DNA of 64,000 nucleotides from Zonotrichia leucophrys gambelii (lineage: Eukaryota; Chordata; Aves; Passeriformes; Passerellidae). Numbering within the stretch: the stretch's first letter is position 1; every line of letters starts with the position of its first letter. The position numbers were made by a program, and so were the translations under genes. The notes beneath the pieces were generated by a model, which had not been told where the DNA came from, did not search any database, and saw only the letters and a program-made list of their open reading frames with translations. The stretch covers positions 70,589,268-70,653,267 of the forward strand of contig NC_088200.1 of assembly GCF_028769735.1 (NCBI RefSeq), given 5' to 3'. Of the stretch, positions 24,107 to 37,254 are shown piece after piece.

Positions 24107-24689
24107 GCTGAAAAAGTTTGGAGCTAGTGTGTCATTAACAGCTGCTCCAGAATTTTCTGCGTTCTGTAGACAGAGGACAATTTTACATGAAATAAAAGGT
24201 TCTAGGAAGGGTTTTCCTCTCATAACAGCTGAGGGCAACATTTCAAGGCACAGATACAAGGAATGAACAAGCTCAAGGGGTCCAGGAAGACCTATCCATA
24301 ATGTGGAGTTCTTCCCAATCTCACAGAATACCAGGAATGTGATTTATTCCACTTCTGAGAAGAAGCAAGACCCTTGACTAAGTGCTGCCTGAACCAACAT
24401 CTCCACTGCTTGCTGCAAAATAAAGCAGGAAAGCTCTCAGGTTTAGTTTCAGAGGTAAATCACTCGCTGCACTCTGATCTTTATGGCTGAAACACAGAAA
24501 GAGGAGAAGAAGAAGAACTGTGGTCCTCCTTGAATAGGAGAAAATTATTGTTTTTATAACTCTGCATCTTCTTAAATTTAACAGAAATGATGCTTTTTCA
24601 CAACAGGTTTACAACTGCTTTCTTTTCAAAAATCCCAAATTTTACCACGTCACCCTCCCCATAAGTGACATTTTAGGAGAGTACTCCAA
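24107..24689. other. Gene-free stretch
   Basis: No gene or element is recognised between the transposon cluster and the following microsatellite. Confidence 0.5.
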
Positions 24690-24943
24690 AATATTATATT
24701 ATATTGTTATACATTACATTGTTAGATATTATATTATATTATATTATATTATATTATATTATATTATATTATATTATATTATATTATATTATATTATATT
24801 ATATTATTATATTATTCTATTCTATTCTATTAATTAATTATATTATATTATATTATATTATATTATATTATATTATATTATATTATATTATATTATATTA
24901 TATTATATTATATTATATTATATTATATTATATTATATTATTT
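24690..24943 (+). repeat. (ATATT)n pentanucleotide array, about 250 bp
   Basis: Two long blocks of the ATATT unit (about 24726-24805 and 24839-24943) flank a changed centre carrying TATTC units and TTAATTAATTA. The 130-codon open frame across it is the repeat read as II/LYY and is not a gene. The length and purity suggest an unstable locus. Confidence 0.95.
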
Positions 24944-26226
24944 AGGGGCATAAATTGGTTCTTCAGCAGGGATTTATATTCCTTAAATCTGTGGTATATA
25001 ATGAAAATATTCTATATATTTGATAAAAACACAGGAAATCTTATTAAAAAGAAAGCAAAAAAAACCTGTAAGAAAATATATATGCTCTGTTTTTAGACAT
25101 TTTCTTCTGTTGTGACTTATTTTAATCATAGTTTACATTTTGCATACTTCAGTTTTAAGTTCTGAGGGTGACTTGCTGATTATTTTTCTGAAATTCTTTT
25201 AAAATTTTATTGTCTCAATTTCATGCATAAGTTTGGTTTTCAGTAAAAAGCCACGCGAGATTACACTAAAATATACAGAACTCCCTGTAAGCGCAATTTT
25301 TAATGTCTTAACATCACAAAAGAGTTGTAGAGTGATACTTTAGTTTCAGGCTGAAACTGTTAAATGAGAGGTCACCCTTATTTTCAGTAGGCAAAATGGT
25401 AAGAAAAACACCCTGATTCTGCAGTAAGCATTGTTTTCTATGAAGTTATATCTACCAGAAGAAGAAATAAAGCAGTGTGGATACTCTCTGGATGCTTTTT
25501 AAGCCAAAAGAGGTATTTTATTGACTGTATTCCTTTAGTTGTTATCACCATTTTGTTTCACTCACTGTTATTTTGGTATTGTAGGAATTCATTGCAAACT
25601 CTCTAACTGTGGCCATACTCATTGCAACAATGAGCTGCCATGAAATAATATGTAAAATACTATATTATAATTTTAACAATTACCAGGATGCATACAAGAA
25701 ACAGTCATATGCATTTTTATTAATGAATCACATTAATTTTGAATGGTTTATTTTTGTATATGCATCAACAGAGAGATCATACAACTCAGCTGCCACATTT
25801 TATGTATGAACAGCTTTTCAACCTCCTCAAAAGTGTTCAAAAGTCACCTGATTCAAAGGAAAAAGGCAGCAGAGCAGTCCACAGCTGAGAAATGAGGCAG
25901 GATTCTGCTAATTTGCTCATTCCAGAAAGCTTACCCTGCACAAGCAGTGCCATTTGAACAAATTGTGCTGCTTGTTAGCAAGGATCAGAAACCTGAACAA
26001 ATGTAATAAAGCTAAACCTGCACAGGGGTTGTAGAGCTAGGCTTAAATGTACCTGCTGTCAAAATCACTTCATCAAGGAGGTTGAACATGGACTGTGCAA
26101 GAAGAAGTGTGTTCTTTCTTAAAATTGTTTTTATTTTCTAAAAAAAACTTTAACTTTCTAAAAACTAGAACTAACATGTAGGATCTTTATGCTGCCTTTG
26201 AGCTTCTTTTTATTCTATAAAGTGAT
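24944..26226. other. Gene-free AT-rich stretch
   Basis: No gene or mobile element is recognised. Confidence 0.5.
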
Positions 26227-26650
26227 TCATAGAATCAAAGAAATTTTTTGTGTGTGTGTGTGGAAGGGACATTTAAAAGCCATCATGCCCAGCCCCTGTA
26301 ATGAGCAGGGACATCTCCAACAAGGTCAGGCTGCTCACAGCCCTGTCCAGCCTCACCTTGAAGGGATGATGCACCCAGCACCTCTCTGAAGAGCCTGTTC
26401 CAGTGTCTCACCTCCTTCATCATAGAGAATTTCTTCCTTTCATGTAGTTTTAGCTCTTCCCTCTTCGAGTTTAAAACCAGCATCTCTTCCTCTTTTATTA
26501 CACGCCCTGATAAAGATTCTGTCCCCATCTTTCTTGTGAGCTCCCTTTAGGCAGTGGAAGGGGCTTTAAGGTTTCCCCAGAGCCTTCTTTTCTCCAGGCT
26601 GAACACCTCAAGCTCTCACGGCCTTTCAAGCAATTCATCAGTAGTTTAAA
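26227..26650 (-). mobile_element. CR1 LINE 3' fragment, minus strand
   Basis: The plus strand shows the complement of a CR1: 'ATTCATAGAATC', 'GGAAGGGACATTTAAAAGCCATC', 'AATGAGCAGGGACATCTCCAACAAGGTCAGGCTGCTC', 'AGAGCCTGTTCCAGTGTCTCACC', 'TCTGTCCCCATCTTTCTTGTGAGCTCCC' and 'CCAGAGCCTTCTTTTCTCCAGGCTGAAC'. This follows the full order from the CR1 3' tail to the SLEKRRL region. A GT run (about 26252-26262) is inserted within the 3' tail. The copy is diverged, 5'-truncated and frame-broken. It belongs to a different subfamily from the GC-rich copies. Confidence 0.93.
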
Positions 26651-28594
26651 ATCAGTTAAAATATTGTTCTGCAGAGAAAGTGGCAAAAAGGGTTTTTTTT
26701 TTTTTTCTTTGAGGAATTAAAAAAGTTGTAAGATGGTTTCCACAGCAACTCTGACATTACACACCAATATATAATTTTCAGGCCTCCTGAATTTATTTAT
26801 TTATTTGTGCCTGCAGCTTTGCCTCTGGCATAAACCTTTGCTACTGAGCTGAAGCTTATGATACGTGTCATGATTTTTTTCCACTGCCAAATCTAGATCT
26901 GACCAGCTAGTTTAAAAGGGAGAATTCTCATAGCTGAAAGAAGAAGGGGGGGATAAAAAGGGGAAGAAAAAAAAAACCCCAAACCCAAAAACTTACTATC
27001 AAGCTTGCATCTACAAGGACATGGATGCAGAAGTGAATATCCAGTTTTCAGAATATAGATTTTTTAGCTTATATGCCAGGCTTAGGAAACATCCACAGTG
27101 GCTTAGTTTAAATTTCATGTACTGCGTGACTTGTTTTACATGTGAGTGAAGGTTGTTACAAAATGACTGCTTCAGGACCTAAATTGTTCTGGAATGCAGA
27201 AAACACCGAACAGCAAAATATGGCCAAAAAAAAAGGCTGAGGAGAGCAGCTGCTGCAAATCTTGCTAAGGTCTGAAGCACCTGAGAAATAAATTCTGATT
27301 ATTTGCTCTATCTCCTGTAGAGATAAATCTGTGTGGAATTGAATGAGGTAGAAATTACACTATGGTTTCAGTGGAAGGGTGATTTTTGTCTTCTGAGTTT
27401 TCGAGATGAGGAGGAATGAGTCAAGGAGGAACCATGGTTGCTTTGCATGAAGCTGTGCAAGGAAAGTTTTACTAAAATTTAAAAACAGAACACAACTGTG
27501 TGCTGAAATTAAAATTACGCAAACATAAAGCTCAATTTTATTTTTCTTTTTTTTAATTATAACTGCAGCCAAACAGCTTGTCATGCAGATGGTGAGAGAA
27601 AATTCTCAAATGAATAAGTAGCTCATAAAGAAGTAGGGCCAAATAACCCCCAACACCCTGTCCTACATACATAAACTTTTCCTAAAAAAATACAGTTATT
27701 CTATTCTTCTTGTATTTTTTATGACTGCCTCCCTAATACTCTGTCTCTCTACTCTTTTCTCTTGTTTGTAAACTTTATCTTGAGTTAATGGCACAGTTCA
27801 GATGACACAAACTTCAGCATATGCTTTTATCTTCAGCAGCAAGATGCTGAAATGTATTGCATGTATCCTAAAACACTGGTTCTGAAGGCAGTATAACACC
27901 AAACCTGTGTAAGGCCTGCCCTTCCAAACTGCAAACACTCATCTGTGACTTGGTGGAACTTGGGAAATAAAAGTGGAAAATTTGAGGGTGAAATAGCCCA
28001 GGTGAATCCAAATAAACATATACGTGTATTTAATATTTTTGACTTTGGAAAATGGAAAATTATCTCAATTAATAGAATGTGAAATTTATACAGTCAGGAT
28101 TTTATTGAGGAGGAAGTTACCTTGGCGGGGGGGGGTAAGACGAAATGGTTACATGTCAATTTTTTCATGAGGTAGCAATGAGGATTAGTGCTCCAGTCGC
28201 TGCTGTTCCTGATTTGTCTTTATATCTTCCTTTTTCTTGCCTAACAGTTCTGAAGTTTGATGTAAGTTTTTAGGCTTAACCCAAAGGACACATCTTGGTT
28301 TGTTTCTCATTTTCTTTCAGCTAAATGAAGAGAAAACTTAAATTTCTAAAAAACCCACAAGGTTATTTATTGAGTATTATGTAGACAACACACCCTGAAA
28401 ATTTTGCTACAAATTTCTGTGGTAGCCAGACCTTCATGACTTCTTGTGGCATCAGCACTGCTGTGCAAAATCCAAGGGAAAGAAGATAGAGCATCCTCTT
28501 GGTCTTTCCTTGGGGAATGTTCCTAAAATGTATAATGATGATTCAGTATTAGAAGGTCTGGTTGAAATCATCTCTCTTGGATGCATGGTTATTA
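26651..28594. other. Gene-free AT-rich stretch
   Basis: It contains a poly(T) run (about 26693-26706), a short ATTT repeat (about 26792-26806) and a G run near 28126-28136. No gene is recognised. Confidence 0.5.
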
Positions 28595-28688
28595 TACAAA
28601 TATAATACAAATATATAATGCAAATATATAAATATATAATACAAATACAATAAAAATATATAATACAAATATATACAAATTATATTGA
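28595..28688 (+). repeat. AT-rich imperfect repeat (ATACAAATAT)n
   Basis: Repeated words ATACAAATATATAATACAAAT recur over about 90 bp. The minus-strand open frame here encodes IYIF/VLYI-type low complexity and is an artefact. Confidence 0.8.
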
Positions 28689-30914
28689 GTTAGACTCTCT
28701 TTTCCCTCCTTCCTCCTCCCCTGTAGCTGTTTGCTAGCTTTTAACCTTTTGAGAGTTCTTTCTGCCTCACAAAGTAGACTGCAGGAGTGCTCCAAATAGG
28801 CTCTTGTAAAAGAAGGGTGCACAAATCCAATTTTGCCCTTCAATATTCATTTCCCTGCTGTGAAATGTTAAGGTCAGAGCAAGGTCAAAATTGATTTTTA
28901 ACATGTCGATGAAGGTGTAAAATTATAAATGCCTCTTTAACTGTGTGTCAAATAAATTTTGAAATATAGATTATCCACTTATAAACGCACGTATTAGTAT
29001 GGAAGATGCTTTATCAGGCAGAAGTTTAAATAACTAATTGTTTTCAGGCATTCAAAATAAATTCTGCTCTACAGGGTGAGGCTGAGTGTTAAGTACAGGT
29101 TTAACTTCTAGATAAATGGTGAGTTTAATGTAAATGACATAAAATGGTTTCAGCCTCACAGGGAGCTTTAGCCCTCAAGTAATATCGCAAAAATGTCACC
29201 ATTATGGAAAGAAGGGAGGCTTTAGATAAATTTATTCTAAAAAAACACCTTCTCTCCTCTCTGCCCAAGTTCATGACCGCAAGCCTGCTTGGATCAATGG
29301 ACAATGGAGAATCACAAGAAGAATTTGTAAGAAATCTTATAAAGAGCAGGATCCAAACAGAAGCCTCTTAACATGGAATGCTGTGGGCTGATGACGGAGA
29401 ATGTCATCTGAGACCAGTGACTGAAAAAAAACCTCGTAAAATTAAATAATGTATCAGCAAACTGACTGAGAGTAGGACTGAAAAAAAACGCATGTTGGCT
29501 TTTTGTTTTTCCTTTTTTTCTCTCCTAACAACTGAAATTATTTTGTATTCCTGCCTCAGTATTAGTAGCATATGATTATTGTGTTTTGCTACAGATGTTT
29601 TTTTTCCTGGGAAAATTGCCTAACATCTCTCACCATCTTCATCTGACTGATGTTCCTATTCCCTTAATTCCCTGGTTTTGGAGTTTTCTTGGCAGTATTG
29701 TGTGTTTCTCTACAACCCATACATCTCTCTCCCTTAGCACTGTACAAACATGCTGGATTTTTGCCAGAATGAAGATGGAAATAAAACTCACAGTACTTGT
29801 AAGCTAAAATGAAGCATAATCAGTTTAATTATAGCAATTTTTGTGTGGTATTCTTCCATATGTTTGAAAGAAATTATTTTATTATCGCTTTTCTTTGGGG
29901 AACTTTTTTTAAAATAAAAAGTAAAGTAGTCCAAGTTCTTTGCAACAAACAAAAGCTGCAAAATATCTGTGGACAACTGGGCCTTGCTCAGACTCCTTAT
30001 AAAAGTCTGTGTGATTTTGATTGTATATTCTGCATTCCTAAGTGCCATGAGCAAACTCTTTTTAAAGATTAATTCAGCACTCCTGCCCCTTAAAAAGTAT
30101 TCTTCTTTCCTTGCAAAATAGTACAAGGAAAAGGATAGTTGTGAGACACAGAATAGTAAAGAAAAATACAATTTATTGGTTAATATTGATATTTCTATTG
30201 GCACTGATATCTCACAAGTAACAAACAGAGCTATAAGCTACATAGAGAATATACAGAAAAATGGGAAGCTGTGACACCAACTCTGCTAGGCTGGACAACA
30301 TGTGGTAATAGATTATCTTATACAGGTTCTAGGGAAAGGTGAATTTAAAAAGTGTTTCTAGTATCAAACCCCTGCTTGAAATGCCTAAAATCATGAAACT
30401 TGGTAAATAACATGAGAAATTATGCAATTCCATTAAGAATGACAGACTATAGCTAGCAAAAGACCATGGTAAGAGGACAAAAATTGAGAAAATTGCAATT
30501 TTAAGAGAGGATTACCTAATACATGTTTATTGACAATTCCTGATAACAATTATGTAAAGTTTCTTATTACCTGAGTGACTGTAGCTGTGTGGAAATGCTG
30601 AGAACCAGGAAATGAGCTGGTTAGTGGTCAAAAGAGGAAGGAAATAAAGCTGTTCCATATAGACACCTAATTAATAAATAAATATGGACAAATGCCGGGG
30701 CTGAAGATAAAATGCTTATAATGTTCATCATATCAGACAAACCCAGTGAGTGTGGGCTGAGTCCAGAAAAATACAGGATACTACCTACATTTTTCTAATG
30801 TGAGGATAAAAGAACATTTTCATTATGTTGTGAGTTATAAAAGAAGTGCAATTCTCCCATTTTCTTTTTTATTTTCTTTTTTGTTTTGAGATGTAGAAAC
30901 ATAGAGCCCCACAC
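28689..30914. other. Gene-free AT-rich stretch
   Basis: No gene is recognised. The 138-codon minus-strand frame at 29788-30204 has no domain or signal that I recognise. It is accompanied by an unrelated open plus-strand frame over the same bases, so it is not called. Confidence 0.45.
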
Positions 30915-30992
30915 AACTGAATTTCACCGAATCCCAGAATGGTTTGGGTTGGAAGGGACTTTAAAGTTCATCCTGTTCCATCCCCTGCCATT
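30915..30992 (-). mobile_element. CR1 LINE 3' end, minus strand
   Basis: 'GAATCCCAGAATGGTTTGGGTTGGAAGGGACTTTAAAGTTCATCCTGTTCCATCCCCTGCCA' is the complement of a CR1 3' terminus. Only about 75 bp remain. Confidence 0.92.
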
Positions 30993-31732
30993 CTTCTTTA
31001 TTCTGTTCTGTCCAAATGTTAAAAAGTATACAAAAACCAGATTTAGTAGAAAGAGAGGGGCTGTCCACTTTTAGCACAATGTCTATTGATAGAAATAAAA
31101 GCTTTGGCTCTGTAGTGTCTTTTTATCAGGCACTGGCCACTGTATTTAAAAGCATTAATCTCAGGACTAAAACCTGAGATTTAAACACAGAAAAAAAAAA
31201 AAAAACAAAAAACCATAAATGCACTGAGGATGAAGTCACATTTCAGGGTAAAAGGTTTTTTTCCCCAGTGGAAAGAATAAAATAAAGCTAAAGGGCAGTT
31301 CTTATCAAAAAGTCATAAACTATACTGAGAATAGTGACCTACTGAATACTCTGCTTGGATTTCTTAAACAGCAGTACTGTTGTGAAGCTGGGGCAAGGAT
31401 GGTTTGCCATTCTGAAAAGTTTCTTTTCAAAAGGTCACATTTCTGGATAGGACCCCCACTCTCAGAGAGCTGTACTGCACGGGAGTGGTTGAGCAGAGGG
31501 ATTTTGGTTTTGTCAGACAGCTTGTAATGTGAATTTTGGGTAGAGCTACTTCACAGTGTGCATAGTTCCATCCTGAAAACGTACTTTATTTGACTTTGAA
31601 AGCCCATTTTTGATTGTTTACATGATTTCTGGAAATTTCCATCCTAGCAATAGATTTGCTAGGCCCTGGTTACCCAGGGTCTCATGAAATTTTGTTACGA
31701 GTGACTTGACTACAGACAAGTGGAAAACCTTT

Positions 31733-31778
31733 GTTCAAGAAGAGAACTGGGGTCAGTTCAAGAAGAGAACTGGGGTCA
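31733..31778 (+). repeat. 23-bp perfect tandem duplication
   Basis: A 23-base unit beginning GTTCAAGAAGAGAACTGGGG occurs twice head to tail with no mismatch. Perfect identity outside a microsatellite points to a recent event. Confidence 0.95.
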
Positions 31779-32334
31779 TTTGTTCCAAATTTGTGGCCAT
31801 TTTGGAGTCACAAAAACTCCACCCTTTTCCCTCCACAAACCTGCTATTTTCATTACTTAATGGGACCAGATGCTATTGAACTAATTTGCCATATTTGAAA
31901 ACAGAAAGCCACTTACACATGTAAAAATAAGAGGATTTGGAAAGAATATTTCTGCCTACATGGTAATCTCTTCTGTGGCTGGCTGTCTCATGCTAATCCA
32001 GAAATGTTTTTCTTAACAAAATGTTAATGTATGAAATGAAACATTTTTCTTAATCTTTGGAGAAATATTTGACCATATGAAATCAATAAATAACTATGAA
32101 TGCTTCTTAATAGCAGCGCAACTCATGAAAAATTTGGTCTTTTTAAGTGTTTCACAGATTTTGTTCTGGGGTGTCTCATGGGTGTCACAAGACACAAATT
32201 TGTGAGTTAATATAGAGAAGGTAAAAAGAGTTTTGCAGGGATATTTTCTAGAGATGTGCCAAAAGTATGAGAAAACAGAAGGATGCTCTTGACTTCTTGA
32301 CACCAGAATAACTACTGTCAAAGATGGAGAGAAG

Positions 32335-32375
32335 AAAAAAAATGGAAAAAAAACAAAAACAAAAACAAAAAAAGA
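32335..32375 (+). repeat. A-rich (CAAAAA)n tract
   Basis: Poly(A) with ACAAAAACAAAAACAAAAA units. It is the low-complexity start of a minus-strand frame that is not a gene. Confidence 0.85.
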
Positions 32376-35300
32376 GAAATTATGATTCACTTAGTACAAA
32401 AGGTCTGGGGAAAAATAAAAATTTATAAATCAGTAAAGGCCAAAAGGAGAAGTTGGGAAGAAGTTGGGAAGAAACAGCAAAGCAGCCCTCCCTGAAAAGA
32501 GTGGCCAAGTCACATTTTGGCAGCTCCGTGCAGACCCTCAGCTGCCTACCAGAGTGACAGAGCACTTGAAAGGGCCTCAGCTCCTTCCCTCATCTGCCCT
32601 TTCCTCCTCTGCCCTCCACACACTTCTGTCCAAAATCACTGAAGGTTTTCACAGGACGATTTCCATGGCTGCTTTATGATGTCTCTAAGGTCTCTGAGGA
32701 GGGAGTTTAATTGTTCTCAGCAAATGACCTCAGCACTTCCAACCGTGGAAAATATTTTCAGATTGCACTGATGTGTGTATTAATTTTTTTTTTTATTTTT
32801 TATTTTTTTCTTTGCTGCAAATCTGCTTGGTAACAGGAAGCGCGCTGCTGGCTTTGTCATCTGAACTGTCATTTCCCATCATTAAAAAAAAAAAAAAAAC
32901 AACTAAAATTCTGTTCTTTGCCAGCAATCCCGGAGCCTGACAGACTGCAAATGAGCCCTCTGGTTTTCCAAGCAACACTGTTGCCTTTGTCATGTAAAAA
33001 ACCGATTCCAATTCATGCCTGTAAATTAAGTAAAATGATAGCTCTAAGGACAACAATTTAGCAGAGCTCAACAACCAGATATTATCAGTATGGTGTAACT
33101 GTGTCATGTTCACCAGGGATTTATCTCTTACACAACCTGCATGTCTTGATCTAGAACAAACCACAAATTTCAATGTAATTGATGCAATTGTACCATGCCT
33201 TGGCTCCTTGCCATGCTTTCTACCAACCTTACAAAGAACACGTAATAAAATAAGATTGAAGAAATTCTAGGTGCAACTAAATTGCCTGGGTTTTGTATTT
33301 CTTTTTTTGTTGTTTACTTGTTTAACTGGGGATCTTTTTTGATGTTCTTGTTTTCTTTTGGTTTGTTTTTTCTTATCTATTAGTTTATGAGTGCATGCCT
33401 ATCACAATGAATTTTATTAGTTCAAACACGACTTTGATTTACTTTTGTTTTTTTTAATAATAACTCCTTTACTCTGTATAATATACATGTATAATTTACT
33501 CTAATATAAGCTTTTTCTGAGCAGATTAGAAAAGGTTTGCCTGGTAACGAAACTGAAATATATCTAAGCAGGTCTATGTGCATAAACTTGCATTAAAAAT
33601 TGTATAAACTTGCTGCTTTTGTGTTTGGCTTTGAAAATTCGTTCAACTTTAGTGAAGTCATCAATAAACTCCATATATCCAAAGGCCTTATTTGAATTTA
33701 GCATGAAAAGAAGTTGAGTGCAATCAACTACCTACTACTTGTTCTACATAGAGCTTCTGCAAAAAGCAGCTGTTTCCAGAGAGAAGAATATATATTTCAT
33801 TTGGATTTTGCAGGGGAAGTGTCTAAGGGTTGCAGCAGAATGAGTTTTAATTTTATTGTTTAAAAAAATAGTGAACTGTTAGGTACTGAGATTTCATTGT
33901 TTTCTGTAAAATTTGTTAGATAGTCTAGTCTAGGAAAAATCTTAAACTGATGATTTCCAAAGCTCTACCATTAAAGTGTCTCTCTCTTTAATCATTATTT
34001 GAAGTTGACATTTCTCTGCATCTGGAATAGTTGTACTATAACTGCTTCTTTTAGAGATAAACATGCAGGTGGAAATCACTGGAAATTTTGCCTCACATTG
34101 TTCAGAACTTCATGGGATCATGAGAGACATTTTAATGTAAATAATACCAGAAGCTGCACAGAAATTTGGGCAAAAACAAAAGAAAGTTCTACTTGTTCAG
34201 AGCCTAAATTGCTGTCAACGAAACCTCATGAGAAATTGAGACATTCTGAAGAGTTGATATCTCCAGCTCTTGCATTGTTACACCCAAACTGACTATAATA
34301 AGATGGGCTTCCTGTTCTAACTTTTCTTCCCTCTTCTGACATCCCAGAATTCAAATTTTGTATAATCACAGCTAAAATCTTCTACAGTGACTCCTGTAGA
34401 CAGTTTTGAAACCCTCTTTAAAATCCTCTTTTTTGGTCAACTTTTTTGTTCTTCACTTATCTGTCAAGGTTCAAAGCATAATATCCTTCTCCAACTCATG
34501 TACTTCCATATAGGTACTTTATAGTTTTTGTAGTCATCTTCTTTCACTACTATTTTCTTGTCTGTCCAACAAAAAAATCACCTTACCTTGTATAAAAAAA
34601 ACTGATATTACTTTTCAGAGCCCAAGATAAAAAAATCATCATACAATTCATCCTACCAACAACTGGCAATCTAGTAAGTAATAATTCTAGCACATTTATC
34701 ATATTTCCAAGAAAGCTGATGCTTAAAAAAATGTTATAGGATGATTAGGAGGGCAATTTTTTTCCCAGGGTAATTTAGTCAAGGCTGTCAAAATAATGGA
34801 TTATAAAAAAATTACATTAAATAAACCCCTGGATCGTAAAATCCTGGATTAAATTTAACAAGCACAGTTTTGAACATATATAAAAGCCCAAGAAATCAAG
34901 CACACAGATGCACGAGACAAATCTCAAACACAAATAAATTTCATCAAATTCATGGCACTTGAGAAAGGAATTTTCAAACCATCTTAGGGAAAAAAAAATA
35001 AAAGGGGAAAGAAAGAAGGAAAATGGAAAACATAAAAAAGAAGATATGGTGGACAAAGGCAAGAATTATGATTAGAGGTGGAAACAGAAATTAAGGTCCC
35101 AAAGTCCTTAAAAAGGATAGCACACGCTGTGTTTTGCACAGCAGAATAACAAGGTAATTTAACTTAGATAATAACTGAGTAAATTGGAACATAAATGAGG
35201 TGGATTTTTAGAACAATATGAGTAGCGCTTGTTAACCTTACTGAAATTAGTAGGAATTGTTAACCTTACTTAAAAGGCAAATAAGGAATGAGCTATTTAC

Positions 35301-37234
35301 CAAAATAAACATGAGCAAGTATCAAATAAAAATTCTCTTCTCAGCTTTATCTTTCTTGACTGACTTAAACTTATTGGACCAGGATATGTCTTCATGTTCT
35401 CCTGCAACTGAGTCCTACACCATACAAACCTGCTGAATAATGCATCAGTCCTTGGTCATCTTGGGTCAATCAAACTGTTTTGGGGCTGGAATAGTATTTC
35501 CTGTGAGAATTGGACTGTTTGCAATATATGCATCTGGGGACCTTGTTTTAGTCTGAATTATAAAGTAAAGCTTTTGTTGTAAGGTGAAGCATGGGCCTAC
35601 ACAGTGCCCTAGGGAATTTAATATAGGAATATTAATGTTTATCCAGTCCTACTAATATTGTCCTAAAAATTAAAAGTACCCTCTGGAATAAAGCTATTTC
35701 AGTATTCACTAGAGTGCTCAGAAATTCCTTTTATCTTACTTGTCCCTGAGAAAAATTAAGCATAGTTAAAATATTGTCAAGGCAAGGGGCTCTGAAATAT
35801 ACATTTATTTGACTATCATATGTGCCGCTCATACCTATGGTGTAATATTGATATCCTGTGTATGATTCTGTAAAGATTAATTTTACATGAATGTAAACCT
35901 ACAGGAAGATTCAGACACTGAGACTGCAATAAGCTGAATTTAAATTGAAACCAGGAAGGAAGGCAATTTTGGAAACCATCAGAAAAGTTAGAAAAAAAAG
36001 CCCCAAACCAAAGCACATTTCAGTGCTTGACATGAGCCTGCCACAGAAATATCTATGCACATAAAGGACTCTCTGCTCCCCTCCTCCACTGCCAGCTCTG
36101 CTGCTGTTGACCCAATTCCTTCCTCTTCACCTCTTCTTTTCAAGTGCCAGCAGTGCACATTTAAAATAAAATTAAAAAACAACAACTTCTGCCTAGTTCA
36201 CACAGTGACAGTACACAAATATTTAGAATGTTGTTTGTGTACACTGGTCTCTATAATACTTCCTGGGGGTTTTTTTCAAGAAAAGTCTTTAACAATTTGG
36301 GGGTTTTTTTTCCAGCTGCTGTAATATTTATAATTGCTCCATTTAACGAAAGTTAAATGGCTGTGTTGCTTTTTGGAGTAACGAGAAGCACCACCAAAAT
36401 CAGTGGTAAGATGGAAGGATTTTAAATGGATTGGTTCAATTCCTTGGGATAAAATATCAAAGAGACTAAGCCATCAGTGATAATGCTATCTTTAAATACT
36501 TTATGTAAACAACTTTGCAGAAGTAATGAAGTAATGAAAAATACATTGAATATTTGTAATTTTGCATTGCATATCGTCATGCACTTGAATGCATCACTTG
36601 TAGCAGCAAAGAGCCATATTTTGCTATTCTAATAGAAATTATTCATTTGTTTTAAGGCGAAAAACTTGGTTCTGTAGCTTTGACTATTAAGTTGTTGCAG
36701 GAAAAATATTAAAAAATTCTGTGTCAGAAATTTTGAAGGACAAAAGCTCTGATCAAGGAAATCTGTTCTCAATGAGGATTTTTTAAAAATGTTGATTTAA
36801 CTGAAAAATCTGACATCCCACAGCAGGTAATTCTTAAAACATTCAGCATTAACAATATGACTCTATTCTGTCCGCCTGGCATAATTTCCTGCCTGTTCTT
36901 CTAGGGTACATATGGTCTGTCCAGGCTCAGTTAAAAATACATATACCTACATATACCAGTTCCTTATTTGAGACAGGAAAATTGCACTTTAATTTTTTAT
37001 ACTTTTTTCTTATTTTGTTTTTCCTTTTTCCCCCACAGCTACAGTACAAGTATTTTCTCTTTGGAAGAAAATAAAATAACCTGCATACTTACACACCTTG
37101 AAAATTAATGACATTGTAAAGTGGCAACCCAAAGCTGGTAAAAGTATGGGTGTGATGAAAAGGGTGTGAGCTGTAGAAAAGGAGTTTAGAACTTTTTAAA
37201 GGATGTTGAAGCAGTCAGTTCCTCAGTATATTTC

Positions 37235-37254
37235 GAGAGTATATATATACTCTC
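37235..37254. repeat. 20-bp perfect palindrome
   Basis: GAGAGTATATATATACTCTC reads identically on both strands. It could extrude a small hairpin, but with an alternating AT centre it may simply be a short TA run with matching ends. Confidence 0.9.

Noticed and set aside
24704..25096. 130-codon frame
   Set aside because: Translation of the (ATATT)n array.
29270..29450. Patch with 'TTATAAAGAGCAGGATCC' that could be an LTR promoter
   Set aside because: No LTR termini or polyadenylation signal in the right order were seen.
29788..30204. 138-codon minus-strand frame
   Set aside because: No domain, no conserved motif and AT-driven composition. An open plus-strand frame covers the same bases.
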